Of a stretch of 64,000 nt of DNA, positions 18,723-30,936 are shown piece by piece (positions within the stretch are counted from its first letter, which is position 1; every line of letters starts with the position of its first letter). The position numbers and the translations under genes were made by a program. The notes beneath the pieces are model-generated. The model ran no database searches, was not told the DNA's origin, and saw only the letters and a program-made list of their open reading frames with translations. The stretch spans positions 6,386,001-6,450,000 of the forward strand of contig CM059621.1 of the NCBI GenBank assembly GCA_030435675.1, read 5' to 3'. This DNA is from Steinernema hermaphroditum. Its lineage: Eukaryota > Nematoda > Chromadorea > Rhabditida > Steinernematidae.

Positions 18723-18774
18723 AAGGCAGAAACAGATGTATCAAAGTGATACACTCAGCGAAGCTTTCTGCCTT
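18723..18774. ncRNA. Compact hairpin, possible small-RNA precursor
   Basis: AAGGCAGAAA (18723-18732) pairs perfectly with TTTCTGCCTT (18765-18774), and the apical TGTATCA (18737-18743) pairs with TGATACA (18747-18753) around a 3-base loop. The two stems are separated by a 4-versus-11 base asymmetric bulge. The base may be extended by AAAG/ATAAAA pairing. Shape and size are suggestive of a miRNA-like fold, but the bulge is larger than usual and expression is unknown. Confidence 0.3.
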
Positions 18775-18894
18775 TTATCTCGGACTATGAGATTGTAAGA
18801 TGCGATGGTGGTGACTGGCTTTTTTGCAAAACGTTGGAACTACGGCTCCCTGCTATTCCAGGTCTTCTGGGAGCCTGGGCTATCATTGGGCCAA

Positions 18895-18990
18895 GAACGA
18901 CCGCTCACTCAACTCATTCCTGAAAGACCGTTTGGACGACCCGTTAAGCTACGGACATAAACGAAGAACCAATCGAATGAAAATGCAAAT
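18895..18990. repeat. Dispersed repeat copy, GAACGACCGCTCACTCA family
   Basis: The 17-mer GAACGACCGCTCACTCA (18895-18911) is repeated exactly at 60408-60424. Further along both copies share TGGACGACCCG and an ATGCAAAT/ATATGCAAAT box in the same order. The copies are about 41 kb apart. Confidence 0.5.
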
Positions 18991-20529
18991 GAAGAAAAGT
19001 GACCATAACTAATAACGACAGGACTACAATGCGAAGCAGAATGGCTGACAAACCTGGTGTTACTCAACTGGCATAACGGTAACCTGTTTGCCCGGATTAA
19101 GATATAAAAACTGACTTAAAATTTCTTCGTACCTATAGGGCATACCTAACTATTGGACCATCTCACTGAACACTGTAAATATCAAGTCTTTTCCTAGTAT
19201 TCACTGCTACGTCCAAATCAATTGGTCCATTTTTATTCAGAATTCTGTAGAACGTCTTGTCTTATCTATCCTTGGAGAAATGGAAGAGAACTGCGGGGGA
19301 AAATGAGAAACACCGGGCTCCCTCTACGCAAATTTAAATCCATCTTTTTGGGTACAAATTCGTCAGAAAAGTCACAAAGAGTCAGACAATTTAGTTGAAA
19401 GGTTTTAGCACCGGAACTAACGGATTTCATAAGAATTTTTCTGGGAAAAGTTGTGGGTGTTCCCAAGAAAGTTATCAATTATTTGTTCAATCGAATCGTA
19501 CAATCGTTAATTACTGTATAAATCTGCTTATTACATTTTTTGTCAATGGACAAAACTTCGTTCTTTGCGCAGCTGCCTCTGCCACCATTGAATTTTTCAG
19601 TGTACCCACCAAAACATGTTTTTCGGCGCCCTTTTGGCTAAGTGTGCATCTGAATTTCAAAGACCAGATGCACTCTATGTAGGCATTTGCCCTTTCCCCG
19701 AAAGGAGCCGGTGGCTCTCCATAAAAACTCACTTATCTTCTCCGAATCGGTTCCCCATTGTGGCTCCTCGTCCAATTCACCGAGTGAATGGCGCCTCTGT
19801 CTGCCATCTGCTTCTTCGTCTTTCTTCCAAAATTTTGTGTCTTCACTCCCAAAAACACTTTGTCGTCGTCCTTTATCTACGGCCTCATCCAATTATCGCC
19901 GGCTACCGTAGCCGCGAGTTAAAAGCGAAAACAAGGGACACTTTGTTTTGGCTTTTGTCACGCGCCTCGGCCGCTTTGGGCCGTTGATTGGACAAACGTC
20001 TTCGCGGCGCGCAACACATGGCCGAGTGAGGGGCGAAAGAAAGGCGTGAATAATAGAATTTGCATCTGTAATAAGCGAGCGCGCAATTCGCCGGGCGATT
20101 GATTCGATAATCGTCAAGTGTTCTTCGCAGGCGCTTGCGGGGGACTTGCCTAATTCCCAGAAGCCCGGATGTTTGTCTCAGAAGGCCATTTGTGGTGTTA
20201 TGCGGGCGGAGAGGCGCCGGAGCGTGAGCCGATTCCGGTGGGCCACCGGTGGCTATTGTGTGGGTGCGCCGCGCTAATGGAAATTTCGCGCTTGAGATGA
20301 GTTAAGTGGCCGAGAGGCGACAAGAAGGAGCATGTCAAAAGTGAGGAAGTAGCAAAGGCGGCCATCGGGAAAATGGAAGGTGTTGAGGTAGAAAAAGAGT
20401 GGCAGAGGTTACGGTAGAGTAAAAACGTGACTCCAGGGCGAAAGATCAGTAGATAAGCGGACTGACTAGCTGTAGAAACATGATATTTGGCTTGATACGA
20501 ACGATGTGTTAGACAGTTCTTATGGGGAT
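18991..20529. other. Gene-free interval with GC-rich island
   Basis: The stretch 19700-20340 is GC-richer and open in several frames on both strands, with no consistent coding signature. I see no splice-supported exon, domain or RNA gene. Confidence 0.4.
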
Positions 20530-20730
20530 AGAAAGATGGTGAAGAAAAATCGTGAAGCACTTCGTCGCTGATTCTGATCCACGCTCGGCACACAGATAGC
20601 TTAGACTATCCAAGTTGATGTGCCGGACTGGCGAGACTTTACTCTCCAAGATCCCCAAGATGCCGTAATTCAGCGGGTTCAAGTCGGAGCTATGTTAGGG
20701 CTACATGACCTTACCCCACATCTTGGAGCA
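20530..20730 (-). pseudogene. Degenerate mariner-type transposase fragment
   Basis: On the minus strand from 20691 the frame reads SSDLNPLNYGILGILESKV and then HINLDSL. This matches the conserved mariner block around the last catalytic Asp (SPDLNPLDY.IWG.LE.K). After LCAE a frameshift leads into AWIRISDEVLHDF, the next conserved block of these transposases (EW.RIS.EVL). Upstream of SSD the frame is broken by stops. Only the C-terminal quarter is visible, with no intact TIRs, so this is a dead copy. Confidence 0.75.
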
Positions 20731-23180
20731 GATCTGCTTTAGTGAATTACAGCTGTAAAAGAGGATGGTTTTAACTGGTTTTATATTGCAGATTTTTTTA
20801 GAAAGTCAAAACTATAAAAAAACAACTACAAAAGCCCTTTGGTAATCGGCTATCACAGTCAAAAATCAACCAAAATGAGGAATACATATTGAAAACTCCA
20901 CTAGAAACTGACCAAAGAACGTGAAACAGCTGGAATAACATACTTCGACCCTTGTCAGTTTTGTAGTGAAGGTGATATTTGATTGAGATTTAGTGATCAT
21001 TGTATGGATCATTGTTCACCTGTATTTGACCCTAGAATGTGCTCCAATCACTTCCCATACATGAATGACTGAAGAAGTTATGTATGCCTTCGAAGGTAGA
21101 GCGAAGAAGATGTCTGCTTTGTGAGCTAGGTACTAATATTTTCGATGCTCCAGCATTCTCTGGAGATTGATTAAGTACATCAACTTAGATCAGCCAGAGG
21201 TGTCGGGTTGGGTGATACCGCAAATAATCTGGTATAGTTCTCAGATTCGCGCCCACGGCTTTATCAAGAAGCACACTCCTGCTTTCGGGCGCTTTTAGCG
21301 CAGTCACAAATTTCCTAATTAGTTACCTTCAGTCCCAGATCAAATTGGCCCACATAACAGAAGACACACAGTGCCCTTAGGGAGGAGGGATGGCGGCACA
21401 CAAGCGCACTTAACCGACAGTTCGGACTTAAGGAAAGCTGGATTTGCTGAGTCATAAGAGATTTACGCTTATTTGTAGTCTCCATCTGTGATCTCTAAGC
21501 TGAACAGCTACCGTATCTCCATATAAATAGTGTCCTTTCCGAAAATTCAACAAATCCACTGTCAATCCAATCGTCCAAATCACTAATGTGGTAGTTGCTC
21601 TCAGGACTTTCATCACCCTAGTCGAGCACTTCTAACAAGGGGACATTTAATGGTGCCCCCGCCGATAGGGTTAAAATGTGGCACAATAAAAGCAGTATTC
21701 AATTGTATTATTTGTACAAAATATTAGCGACTGATGGGGACTCTGCATGTCATCCTTTCTCACCGAGGACACATCAGTCTCCCGAGTCACCCAGCTCTCT
21801 TGTAAGATCACCAAGAAGACCCATCTGGGTACACAACAACTTCCAGCGAAATAGAACGAAATGATGCAACACAAATGAATCCGTTTCAATCTGAACAAAC
21901 ACGGTGAAATAAAATTCTATTGTAGCGGAAATAAACGCGCAACGAAACGCAAACCAAGAGCAATGTTGTAAAACGGCAATGTCAAAGGAGCGTGTTGCAT
22001 AGAGGCTGACGCTAGCGCGGTTTGGTCTGCGCCATAGCGAATAGGTTGAAGCGGACACCATTTCGGAATAAAAGATTACTCTACTCGGCTCGATGAGATT
22101 CAGAATGGCATACTATGTCAGAAGTGATGTTCATGTCTTCAAAATAGCTTTTGTGTATTTTTGAAACACTTTGGAAATTGGACAAATACTTAAACATTCC
22201 CGAATACCTAAACAAACGATTACTCAGATATCATGACGTCAGGTGACATCACAGGCGCCAGCGATCGCTTTCGAAATGCCGAGTCACCACATGTCAGATG
22301 TCAAAGTTTGTTTTTGAATGATGTCTGGAACACTAAGGAAATCGTAGAACGAACTTCTTGGTGTCAAAGCTAGGAAATACAGCTGTACTTTTATGAGGAT
22401 CATCCCTAGTATAAACTTATCCGAAAAAGAGTTTCGAACTCACTATTCCGTACTCGCAGTCGATCCGAAGTTGCTATCGAGGCTACGAACTCAGGCTCGT
22501 TCGGATATCGTACTCCACCGGCATCACTTCCGATTTTACTGTTATGCTCAATACGGATAGGTTATAGAATGCGCAAGTTAAGTCTTACAATCAATTTAAA
22601 CTAAAAGGTTCTTACGTGTAATCAAGTCAAAGGGTTTACAGCATAATTCCAAACCGACATTCCGCCCTTTAAAGTTGATAGAACAGTTTAAGTATGCACT
22701 GCTGAAACAGTTCCTTGCATATGAGATTTGAAGACAAGGTTTATACACTCACACTCACTAAGGTCTGCCGATTGACACTGGAAAGGACTACCGGTTTGCA
22801 CCGGAGCACCCTTGACCGTTCCTTTGTGATAGCACCTGACCGACTCCAGATTGAGTCGAGTGCTAAACCAGTCCATAACAAAACCATGCTTCAACAGTAT
22901 CGACTTTTTAATTGCATTCCTCGACGTCACCTTCGGACCCTCATCCAAAAAGCGACAGAAAGAATTTTAATCGGAAGAATCTAGGCTTAATATTATATTT
23001 TGTCCGTCAAAAAAATGAGACATGTCTTGTTTGGGAGAGCAACAGAGAAAGCGCCGTTCCAAATCATTTCCATTTCCAAAGAGGTGGCCACCTTAGAAAT
23101 GAAAAGCTACAAAACACCTAGGAACAACAAACGCAAACTGACAAAGACTGAAGAGATCGCAACAACGCACACGCAACAGT
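20731..23180. other. Gene-free interval
   Basis: Mostly AT-rich sequence without supportable coding. A palindromic CRE-like TGACGTCA occurs at about 22233, next to TGACATCA. No TIR pair with target duplication was found. The minus-strand frames at 21671-22061 lack domains. Confidence 0.4.
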
Positions 23181-24060
23181 TCGAACTTTGACAAAGGCGA
23201 TTCGGTCGGCGACGGAGGCGGCGACGTTTCCCCTCAATCGTTTGATTGCGCGGCGGAAAACAAAGCGAGAGGACAAATCACTATGCAAATAGTCGCAGAC
23301 GGCGTCGTTCCAAATGCGACTATTTGTATTTGGAAAGGCGAAATCGGAAGAGACAACCAGATTCGCGTTCTGTCAGAACCGATAGGGCGCCTGTGGGTAG
23401 GTAGACTCCTACTGTAGCCGCTTGACGGCCTACAGGAAAAGATCATCGGTATGTTGAGGCGCTGTTTACAGCTGCCAGTCGATGTCAATGGCGCGTCTCT
23501 GTGTTTCAAAACGCGCCGTAAACAGCGAAAGGGCGCGCAGAGGAGAATTCCTTTGTGCGCGCCAAGGGCCACGTGACGGACGCTGTTAGGAGTGAGCCAA
23601 CGATGTAGGAACTAGGTGAATGAATGAGACGCTCTTTGGACAGTTGCGAAATGTGGAGAAGACGGAAATAGAGCCGAGCACAAAGGAGCTAAAACAAAGG
23701 ATGGCGGAGAGACTTATGAATCAACGCGTCGCGCGCGCAAAGAAACGGTGAATTTGGAGATATTTCTGATGGAAAACGCAAAAAGGGAGAAAGGTGCACG
23801 TGGATATTACAGTCCCGAAGGAGACAAGCTGCCTTTTGAGACCGTGCTTAGTTCTACCGTTATTGTGAAAAGGGTAAGACTATGCGATTTCATTCAACGC
23901 TCGGGACGAATGGAGTGGCTATCGGAAGCTTCGGGGCGCGGCGCCATAATCGACCAACAGCTGTAAACAACTCCTCCTTTTATCGTTCCAATGGCCATTC
24001 GCTTGTTTTGCACGCATAACATGGAGTTTCCCAGAGCAGAATGCAGTGCGGAACGCATAG
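23181..24060. promoter_or_regulatory. GC-rich island with POU octamer hairpin (candidate regulatory element)
   Basis: The island includes CGCGCG-type runs and a hairpin at 23283-23329. There the left arm ATGCAAATAGTCGCA pairs with TGCGACTATTTGTAT (15 bp including one G-T) across a 17-base loop. The left arm carries the POU octamer ATGCAAAT. No protein-coding exon is supportable. An enhancer role for the upstream Sox gene is inference only. Confidence 0.3.
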
Positions 24061-27000
24061 AGAGTTACGGTAATCTGAACTCTTTGGATTGGATACGGTA
24101 TTTACGCGATATACGTTATACGCAGTCTTCGATATATTCGTAGGGCTGGAGATAGGACACAGATAGCGGTCGTGCCTTTTCTACCGCATCAAGAACCACC
24201 GTAATCAGCTGATCCAAAAAAGGTAACAGTTAAGAAGACATTGTCTGGAATATTCTGTGAACTTTAATTTATCTAGGATGACTTGGTCTCTGTCTTTGGC
24301 TTCTGGATTAATCACGCGTAAAAACAGTTACTTAGCGAAATGAAAGCTGTTCCATGTTACCTACTGAGGTGGGGGACCGACCGCAAGTAGAACCTGCTGA
24401 AGACAAAACAGGAAATTTTTTGGCATGTGAAGTATATTTGTAAACTGAAATCTGAAAGTGAATATTCTCGTAGAAAAAGACAGGCTAGGCATGATAGGGG
24501 TGAAACACACCTTATGCTTCCTTTATAATGTCCAACTGTGCTTACAGATGTTCACTGTTCGTGTCCCTAGTCATCCTTGTGATGCAAAACGAACAGCATT
24601 CAGTCTAAAACATGCACTGAAGCGCACTAATGAAGAGATTTGTTTGTATCATGTTACGGGTGCTTCCAGTATGACGGCCTTTGTGCATAGCAACTGAAAG
24701 CATCTGGTGAGCTAGAAAATCCGTGTATGGAATTGGATGTCCATTATTGGATGACAGGAAGAGCATCGGTGATGAACCGGTCCAACCGTCCAAGAAAGTG
24801 CAAAAGAAAACCAAATATAAGGAAGAAAGAAATTAATCGTGTAGTGAATAAAGTGAAATATGGTCATTGTGATTCAGCCCTAAATCATTCGAACTGTAAA
24901 TTAAACCCTGATTCATCTTTGATCCGTTTTTTTGTCGACCAGGACTCTTATTTTCTTTCATGGGTGACGCGATTTAAAGAGCTTTTATTTGATTCATTAG
25001 GTAATGCCGATTGCCTCCGCCTCGGCGCCGCTCTGTCATCGGATTTAGTTTGTTTGAGTTACAGAGTAATGCTTTTATAGGGTATGTGTGACACAGAAGG
25101 TCGCGTCACTACTGTCCTCTGGTTGGAAAATGTAGAAGCTATTGCACATCCATCTCGTGTGCGGGAACTTTTTAGGTAATTATTTATTTATTTTAATTTA
25201 TACACAGATTATGATTTTAACCTTCCCAATACGGAATGTTGGATAATTCAGACTGTTCTAGGGGTATCTTCTCAAAGCCATTTTCAAAGGTTTTGGCAAA
25301 GTGAACATCCCAGAACGGAAAAGCGGTCGTCGGTTGCTGAATCTAAATGGGGGATGGTAAATCTTAAGGGTGTTTGTGGTGGGACCCGACATTAGAGTGG
25401 TGGGACTCAGACTCGGTTTGGACTCGAGCCTGGCTTCGTCATCCATCTACACAGAAAGAAGCCGGTTCCAAATATTGCTCAAATCTTGTCAAAGCTGTTA
25501 CGATTACTGTATTTGTAGCCAGTGAGATAAATTAATAAATAGCTTTCCGGTATAAAAGAGTACAAAGATGAGATACTGATCAAGCAGCTGTCAGCTGTCA
25601 TTTTTTTTACTATTTTTCGGCAATTATATGTGAAGAAATTTTCTCAAAATCAGGCTTAACACACTTCAGATTGAGCGTGTGTAAGTATAGTGTTCGGCAT
25701 GAACAGGCATGAAGCTTAGGCATGAATGGGGAACAGCATGAGGCATGGAGGGGTGCGGACATGGTCCAAATTCGGCAAACACGGATCGTAGGCCGGATGA
25801 GGCTGTATCGGAGAGAGAGAGAATGAAGCATGAACTGGGGCATAGATATTCCAAGCTGTACAACTTGGGCAACGCAAAGGATGAGGCTGAGAATATGGTC
25901 CAAGCTTTAAGTAGCTATGTTCAAGCATAATACATTTCGCATCGTGATTGTGTATAGTGTTGGCTAGATGCAAACGATACCATCATGAAACAACTGGATA
26001 GTATGTCCACCGCAGTGATCCTAACAAGCCCGAAGCCAGTCGGAACTCGAATTTGAATCTACGGTATTCTTGCTGTAGTGAATAGTAAAACTGTATAGAT
26101 TTAAAACTTAATTGTGACCTTAAATACAATAGCCATATGAGTAGAAATTTTGAGAAGACTTAGGTCGTATGCGCTTCTTGGATGTGTCTCTGCCTGGATA
26201 GTATGCACCTTCAAAACGACACAATAATCTCTATATTCTGAGTTCACTGGCTTCTGACACATCGTGAGGTTCCCTTGTTAGATTCACTAACACGTAACTG
26301 GAAGTAAATCTGATGATTGCGTGACGCAGAGGTAATCTGTAGCACTTAATTCCGTTAATTATGCCACTAGGATCTCTCCGTCACTCAGGAACTCAACATG
26401 ATTCATAGTAATGATGAGTGCTTTGGACAAAATAACCAATTTTAAGTAACACGACCTATGGACACTCTTAATCCCCTACGTTCCGGTAATGCGATTATCA
26501 TTGTTACATACGGAATATTGTGATCAAAGATCCAGGTGTCTTATAATAGGCCCTATTGTAGGCCCCGTTTCCATCTCTACAAATGCGGATCAGAATCACC
26601 GAATAGGATTATTATAAGACAAATTTAATTTTTTAATTCTATTCCCCAAAAATAACAATTTACAATACACTGATTATATTTAGAAAACCGCAGATTCTTC
26701 GAACGTGAACATAATACCGTATTCACAACCTTATTTCATGCAGCAGACGACGGGACGCCTCCTATTGATGAACCTGTAGAAGTGTCTGATTGCAAGCAAC
26801 GTATTCGGCAAAGTACAACGAAGATTTCCTTAAGCCCGCCATGTTTTTCGCATAGCCAACCCTCCGAATAATCCTTCTGTTCGATTTATTCGCCTATGCC
26901 GAAATCCTCTTTTCCCATCACACCATTAACGGCGGTAAACATCAGTACAGAAGCACACATCAAGAATCGGACGTGGAAGGCACGTGAAGGAACCTGATTC

Positions 27001-28874
27001 GATGAGTCAAAAGCATTTTGGCCTCTATGCTACCGTATCCCTCCGATTTCCTCTGAAAGCACATGTATCTGCTTTGTGGATGTCCCAGAAAGACCACTCA
27101 GGCTCTATAATCTACGGGAGAACCATCTTATGCAGCATTTGACTTTAAAGCACAAACGTATTAGATATGACGCATGAGATACGGTAGCTGGTGCGTCAAA
27201 ATTCGAAATCTCAAAATACTCTAATGGGAAGGGAAGTGACAAAACGCTGGTTTCTGATACCTACGAAGTTGTAGTGGCGACAGAACAGATTACTGGGCAT
27301 TAGACATGTCTTGGACGGGTGAGTCTTCCTTATTGTCAACGTGGTCTTTGATGTTCGGGGTGGATTCGTTAACTACTTTTTTTATTTGTTTTATTATTGT
27401 TTTTTTTTTCAATTCAAAAAATGTTTAATTGCTAACTGCTTTAGCTCTTGATGCTCAAGCTAATGAACATTTCTTAGAAATTTTAGTACGCGTATGCGAG
27501 AATATGGTATCATGACCGTCAGAAAAATATCGATAACTAAGCAGTATGGGATGACTGTTATCTAGTCAAGTCCAAAGAGATATTGAACTAGGCACAAGCC
27601 CAACAGCCTTCCATCGAAACTCTAGTGGAGAAAGTTCACCTCTATCACAACCGTTTTCATTGATTATTCGCTTCTTCGAATGACTCAAGACAGAAAATAA
27701 TAATGAAATACAAGATAATAATGAGTCAAAATTGGCTCAAAAAACCAAAATGTATCATTTGTCCTTATTTTTCACAGCAATTCTTCCTTTTAGCAGGCAC
27801 ATTTACAGTCCGACGTGACAGTCCTCAATAGCCGATCCACCACGACAGAAAACCAAATCGAATCCAAAGAAAATCGAATGCAAACGATCTCATCAATGGA
27901 AATGAATGCTATATCTTGTCAAGGCATAACTAGTCATCAGGTCCACTGTGGATCACATCGTTCAACAATGTTCAAGTAAGACTGTTGTAAAAGAAGAACA
28001 TAGATCGATAAAAAAATCTACCAGACAATTACAGTCATTCTTCTGATAGGAATCAGTGCAAAGCGGTTGCAACTCGACAAAATGATTGTTTGTCTACAGA
28101 CATGGAAGACGCAGACAGAAGCGTTCCGAGAACGGCGGAAAGGCCAAACCGGACTACTCAAAAAACATAGGCAACAGGCAGACCGCGCCAATACCGTAAC
28201 CAACCATTTGGCTCCATCTGAAGTGTTCCACACAAAGACCACCAAAATAAGGAAAGAGAGTCGTCACGCCGTCTTACAGTAACATAGCCTCGCAACGTTT
28301 CGTCTTTTTTGAAATCCGGCTCCGGCGAACCTAATCGCATTAACTCCTTTTCGCCGGAGGCGCTTTGTGCCTCCGCTCCACGGGACGTCTTTGAGCGCTC
28401 AGTTTCACTCCGCTCCTTTTCTTCCCACGTCAACTTTAGACTCGCTCTCTGTATCATCGAATCAGAGGCGCCTCCAGACGCCAAACAACTCATCTGCCAT
28501 CGGAGGGAGGACAAAAAGTGAGAAATCATCAGCGATGGGAATTCCCAGTGGCTGAGGCGCTGCTACAATTACCAACTGGGAAGTCACAGTCGGGCATTAT
28601 TTAATAATCGCGGGGATTTGGATTACATTGAGGGACACGGGAAGAAATGCGAACGGCGGAAGGGGAAGAAAGAGACAAAGGAAGAGGTGGATTTATCCCG
28701 ATGGATTTATGGACTCTGGAAACGAGCGCTGAAGAAGAGCGGATCGTATTTTCTCGCCCAGATCGTTCTGACACTCTCAACGTCTCAACAAACGCAAATC
28801 TATCATCTTCAAAGCAACGTTTCATTTGACCCCAAATTGTTATAAATACATAGTGACAGCAAAGATGAACGCTT
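24061..28874. other. Gene-free interval, last part before the gene block
   Basis: AT-rich up to about 28100, with degenerate GGCATGA repeats at 25696-25749 and a T-rich microsatellite near 27377-27410. From 28100 to 28850 GC rises again, open on both strands without domains. The stretch is downstream of the phosphatase gene and upstream of the Sox gene. Confidence 0.4.
28015..28105. repeat. Dispersed repeat copy B
   Basis: The core 28031-28069 matches 8151-8189 in the same orientation (ACAGTCATTCTTCTGATAGG versus GCAGTCATTCTTCTGGTATG, then AATCAGTG and AAGCGGT). AATGATTGTTTGTCTACAGA downstream parallels copy A. Confidence 0.45.
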
Positions 28875-30254
28875 CTAGCGAGGCATGCTTTTGCTTTTTT
28901 CCTTGCCGGCCTTCTCCCGTTCGAGTCTTTTGCGCGCCACCAGCTCGTCGTATTCGTTGATGAAGCCAATGACTCGATCGCTCTTCTCCAGAGCATCGTC
29001 ATGAACAAGTACTTCGATCACCGATCGAAAGACGAACACGTATTGCTGAAAAGAACAGTTCTTCAACATGCAGAGAAAGGGTATCCAACCTGGTCGTTTT
29101 GGATAGCCTTGAAGCGTTGATCACGCAACTCCTTGATGAGTTCCGGCAGGGTGAATTTCATGTCTGTGAGCGTTAAAATGCGATGCAAACACATTTCCAT
29201 CGCAACAAAGGTGCCCGTCCTTCCAATACCGGCCGAGCAGTGTGCAATGATCGGCTTCTTGTCGTAGATCTTGTGGATGAACGAGTGAACCTCACGGCAG
29301 CAGGTGACCGATTCAGCTACGCTGTGGTCGGGCCAGCCGCCGTAGAGAATGTGAAACACGTCGATTGTGTCGTCCTTGTACTTCACTTGTAGTTTCGTCT
29401 TAACCACCTTCTTCATAGTTGGAATGTTCGACTGTCGTTCCAACGCTCGTACTTCTATTGGTCCGTATGTCTTCCAACCACTTCCTTCGGCTTCATTCGG
29501 AAAATACTCACAGCACTTTTCTTTGTCGTCTTCGTAGTAGTTGCACAGTTGGAGGATCACCTACATGATAGATACGCGGTTTAAGTTTACTTCCTCAGAA
29601 TGACAAACCTTTGACCTTTCCTGTAAGACCATCAGCCAGAAGTGGTGGATCGTATTGGAAAGCGGTCCTTGGGAACAAATGTAGAGCAAATCATCGTGCA
29701 CTTTCACCCAGCTCGCATGGATATAGTCATCATCTGAACCAGGGCTCTGAACATTGACTGATCGCTCTCCAACTCACGTGGCTTCCCCGTTTCGTTGTTG
29801 TGCTTGAGCTTCACGCGCGATTCGTCCAACAACTCGACGTCATCGTATCTGTTTTTGTCCTTGTTCTCCAGAATGCGCCAGGCAAGCCGCGGCCCAGACG
29901 GTGTGTACGACTTAAAGTTGATGAACTCCTTCCGGATGCCGCGCATTCCGAGCTCCATCGCCATGTCGAGGAAACGCTCCGCAGCTTGCTGCTTGGGCGT
30001 GAGGTTCACTCGAGTAGAGGAGGTAGATTTCGAGCCGACCTTCGACTGAAACTTGAGGCCGATGGGTTTCGCGACTTCCAATGCCGAACGCCGTTTTCCA
30101 TTTTCAGCAGTTGCTTTCCGATTTGTTTGCGCCGTAGTTTTGCCTTGCCGACCTCGCGAGAGACTCGGGCGTGCCTGGAACACAACACAATTCAGAACCA
30201 CTAGAAGTGACAGAAACTCGCCTTGGACTTGCTTGCTGTCGGACGTTCGGCCAT
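28875..30254 (-). CDS. Protein tyrosine phosphatase (nematode cytoplasmic PTP family)
   Basis: Five exons (30254-30222, 30174-29778, 29733-29609, 29560-29090, 29045-28875) give 398 aa starting MAERPTASKSK. The catalytic domain begins near residue 95. It has the KNRYDDV substrate loop, HDDYIHASWV, the WPD loop (GGWPDH), the P-loop IAHCSAGIGRTGTF with catalytic Cys and Arg, and the Q-loop (AIQNDQQY), so it should be active. The basic N-terminus (SKARPSLSRGRQGK) and the Lys/Arg-rich C-terminus (ARKRLEREKAG) are typical of the large nematode set of single-domain PTPs, many of them sperm-enriched. Intron 1 (30221-30175) uses a GC donor (AAG|GCGAGT). The gene lies 682 bp downstream of the SMIM20 homologue in the same orientation. 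The substrate is unknown. Confidence 0.92.
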
Positions 30255-30936
30255 GTTGAGTGCGACCTACCGCTTTACCAGCGACCCTCACAGGCGAATA
30301 AATTCGGGTCGACTGCTTCGTGAAAGCAATGAAACGAGCACTGAACTCTGCTCACTTTCCTATTTGCACTTAACCGTGTCTAGACACGACCATCCAACTA
30401 CGTGCAGAAGCACACAGTGACTCTACGATGAGGATCTTCCGAAGAAGTTGTATGAAGCAACTTGCCCATCCCAGAAACGTTATTACTGAGAGTGCGAATG
30501 TGGCTGCAAAGACGGCCTCGGCTTCGTTCTTTGCTGCCGCGAACGCCGTAGCACGTCCGCTGCCGCAGACATTTGTGTTGACGACACAGCCGAAGTCCAC
30601 CCCTCAAACTCATAAAACAGCTAGGAAAACGAATCAAAATATCTACAGCGTTGTTTCCTGAAAATCGTGCGCAGCACGGTCAAGTAGAAATTTACAATTG
30701 AATTTGACCTCCAATCGAGTACCATCGGAGTGTGCGAACGCCTTGCGTAAATCTGAGTGGACGTCGCTACCGAAGGAGATGCCGTAGAACGACCCTAGGA
30801 GAGCACGTTCGTGGAATCACGACTGTCACCATAACAACTGTATATAACTTAAGTCCGCACTTTGCAAAATGTGATTCAAACCATGTCACGTGGAATTGTC
30901 CTATTACGTACAGCAACAATACATAACTTGAGCAAA
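30255..30936. other. Gap between SMIM20 homologue and phosphatase; unresolved small ORFs
   Basis: The segment 30370-30661 is open on both strands. The plus strand offers an ATG at 30428 (77 aa, Ala/Thr-rich, MRIFRRSCMKQLAHPRN...). The minus strand offers a hydrophobic reading (FAATFALSVITFLGWASCFI) that has no ATG, and a basic 71-residue frame from an ATG downstream of a TTTTCAG acceptor. None matches a family I know, so the gap may hold a small cistron or none. Confidence 0.25.

Noticed and set aside
25696..25749. Clustered GGCATGA repeats resembling paired p53-type half-sites
   Set aside because: The 3' pyrimidine half of RRRCWWGYYY is missing in each copy; better described as a degenerate simple repeat.
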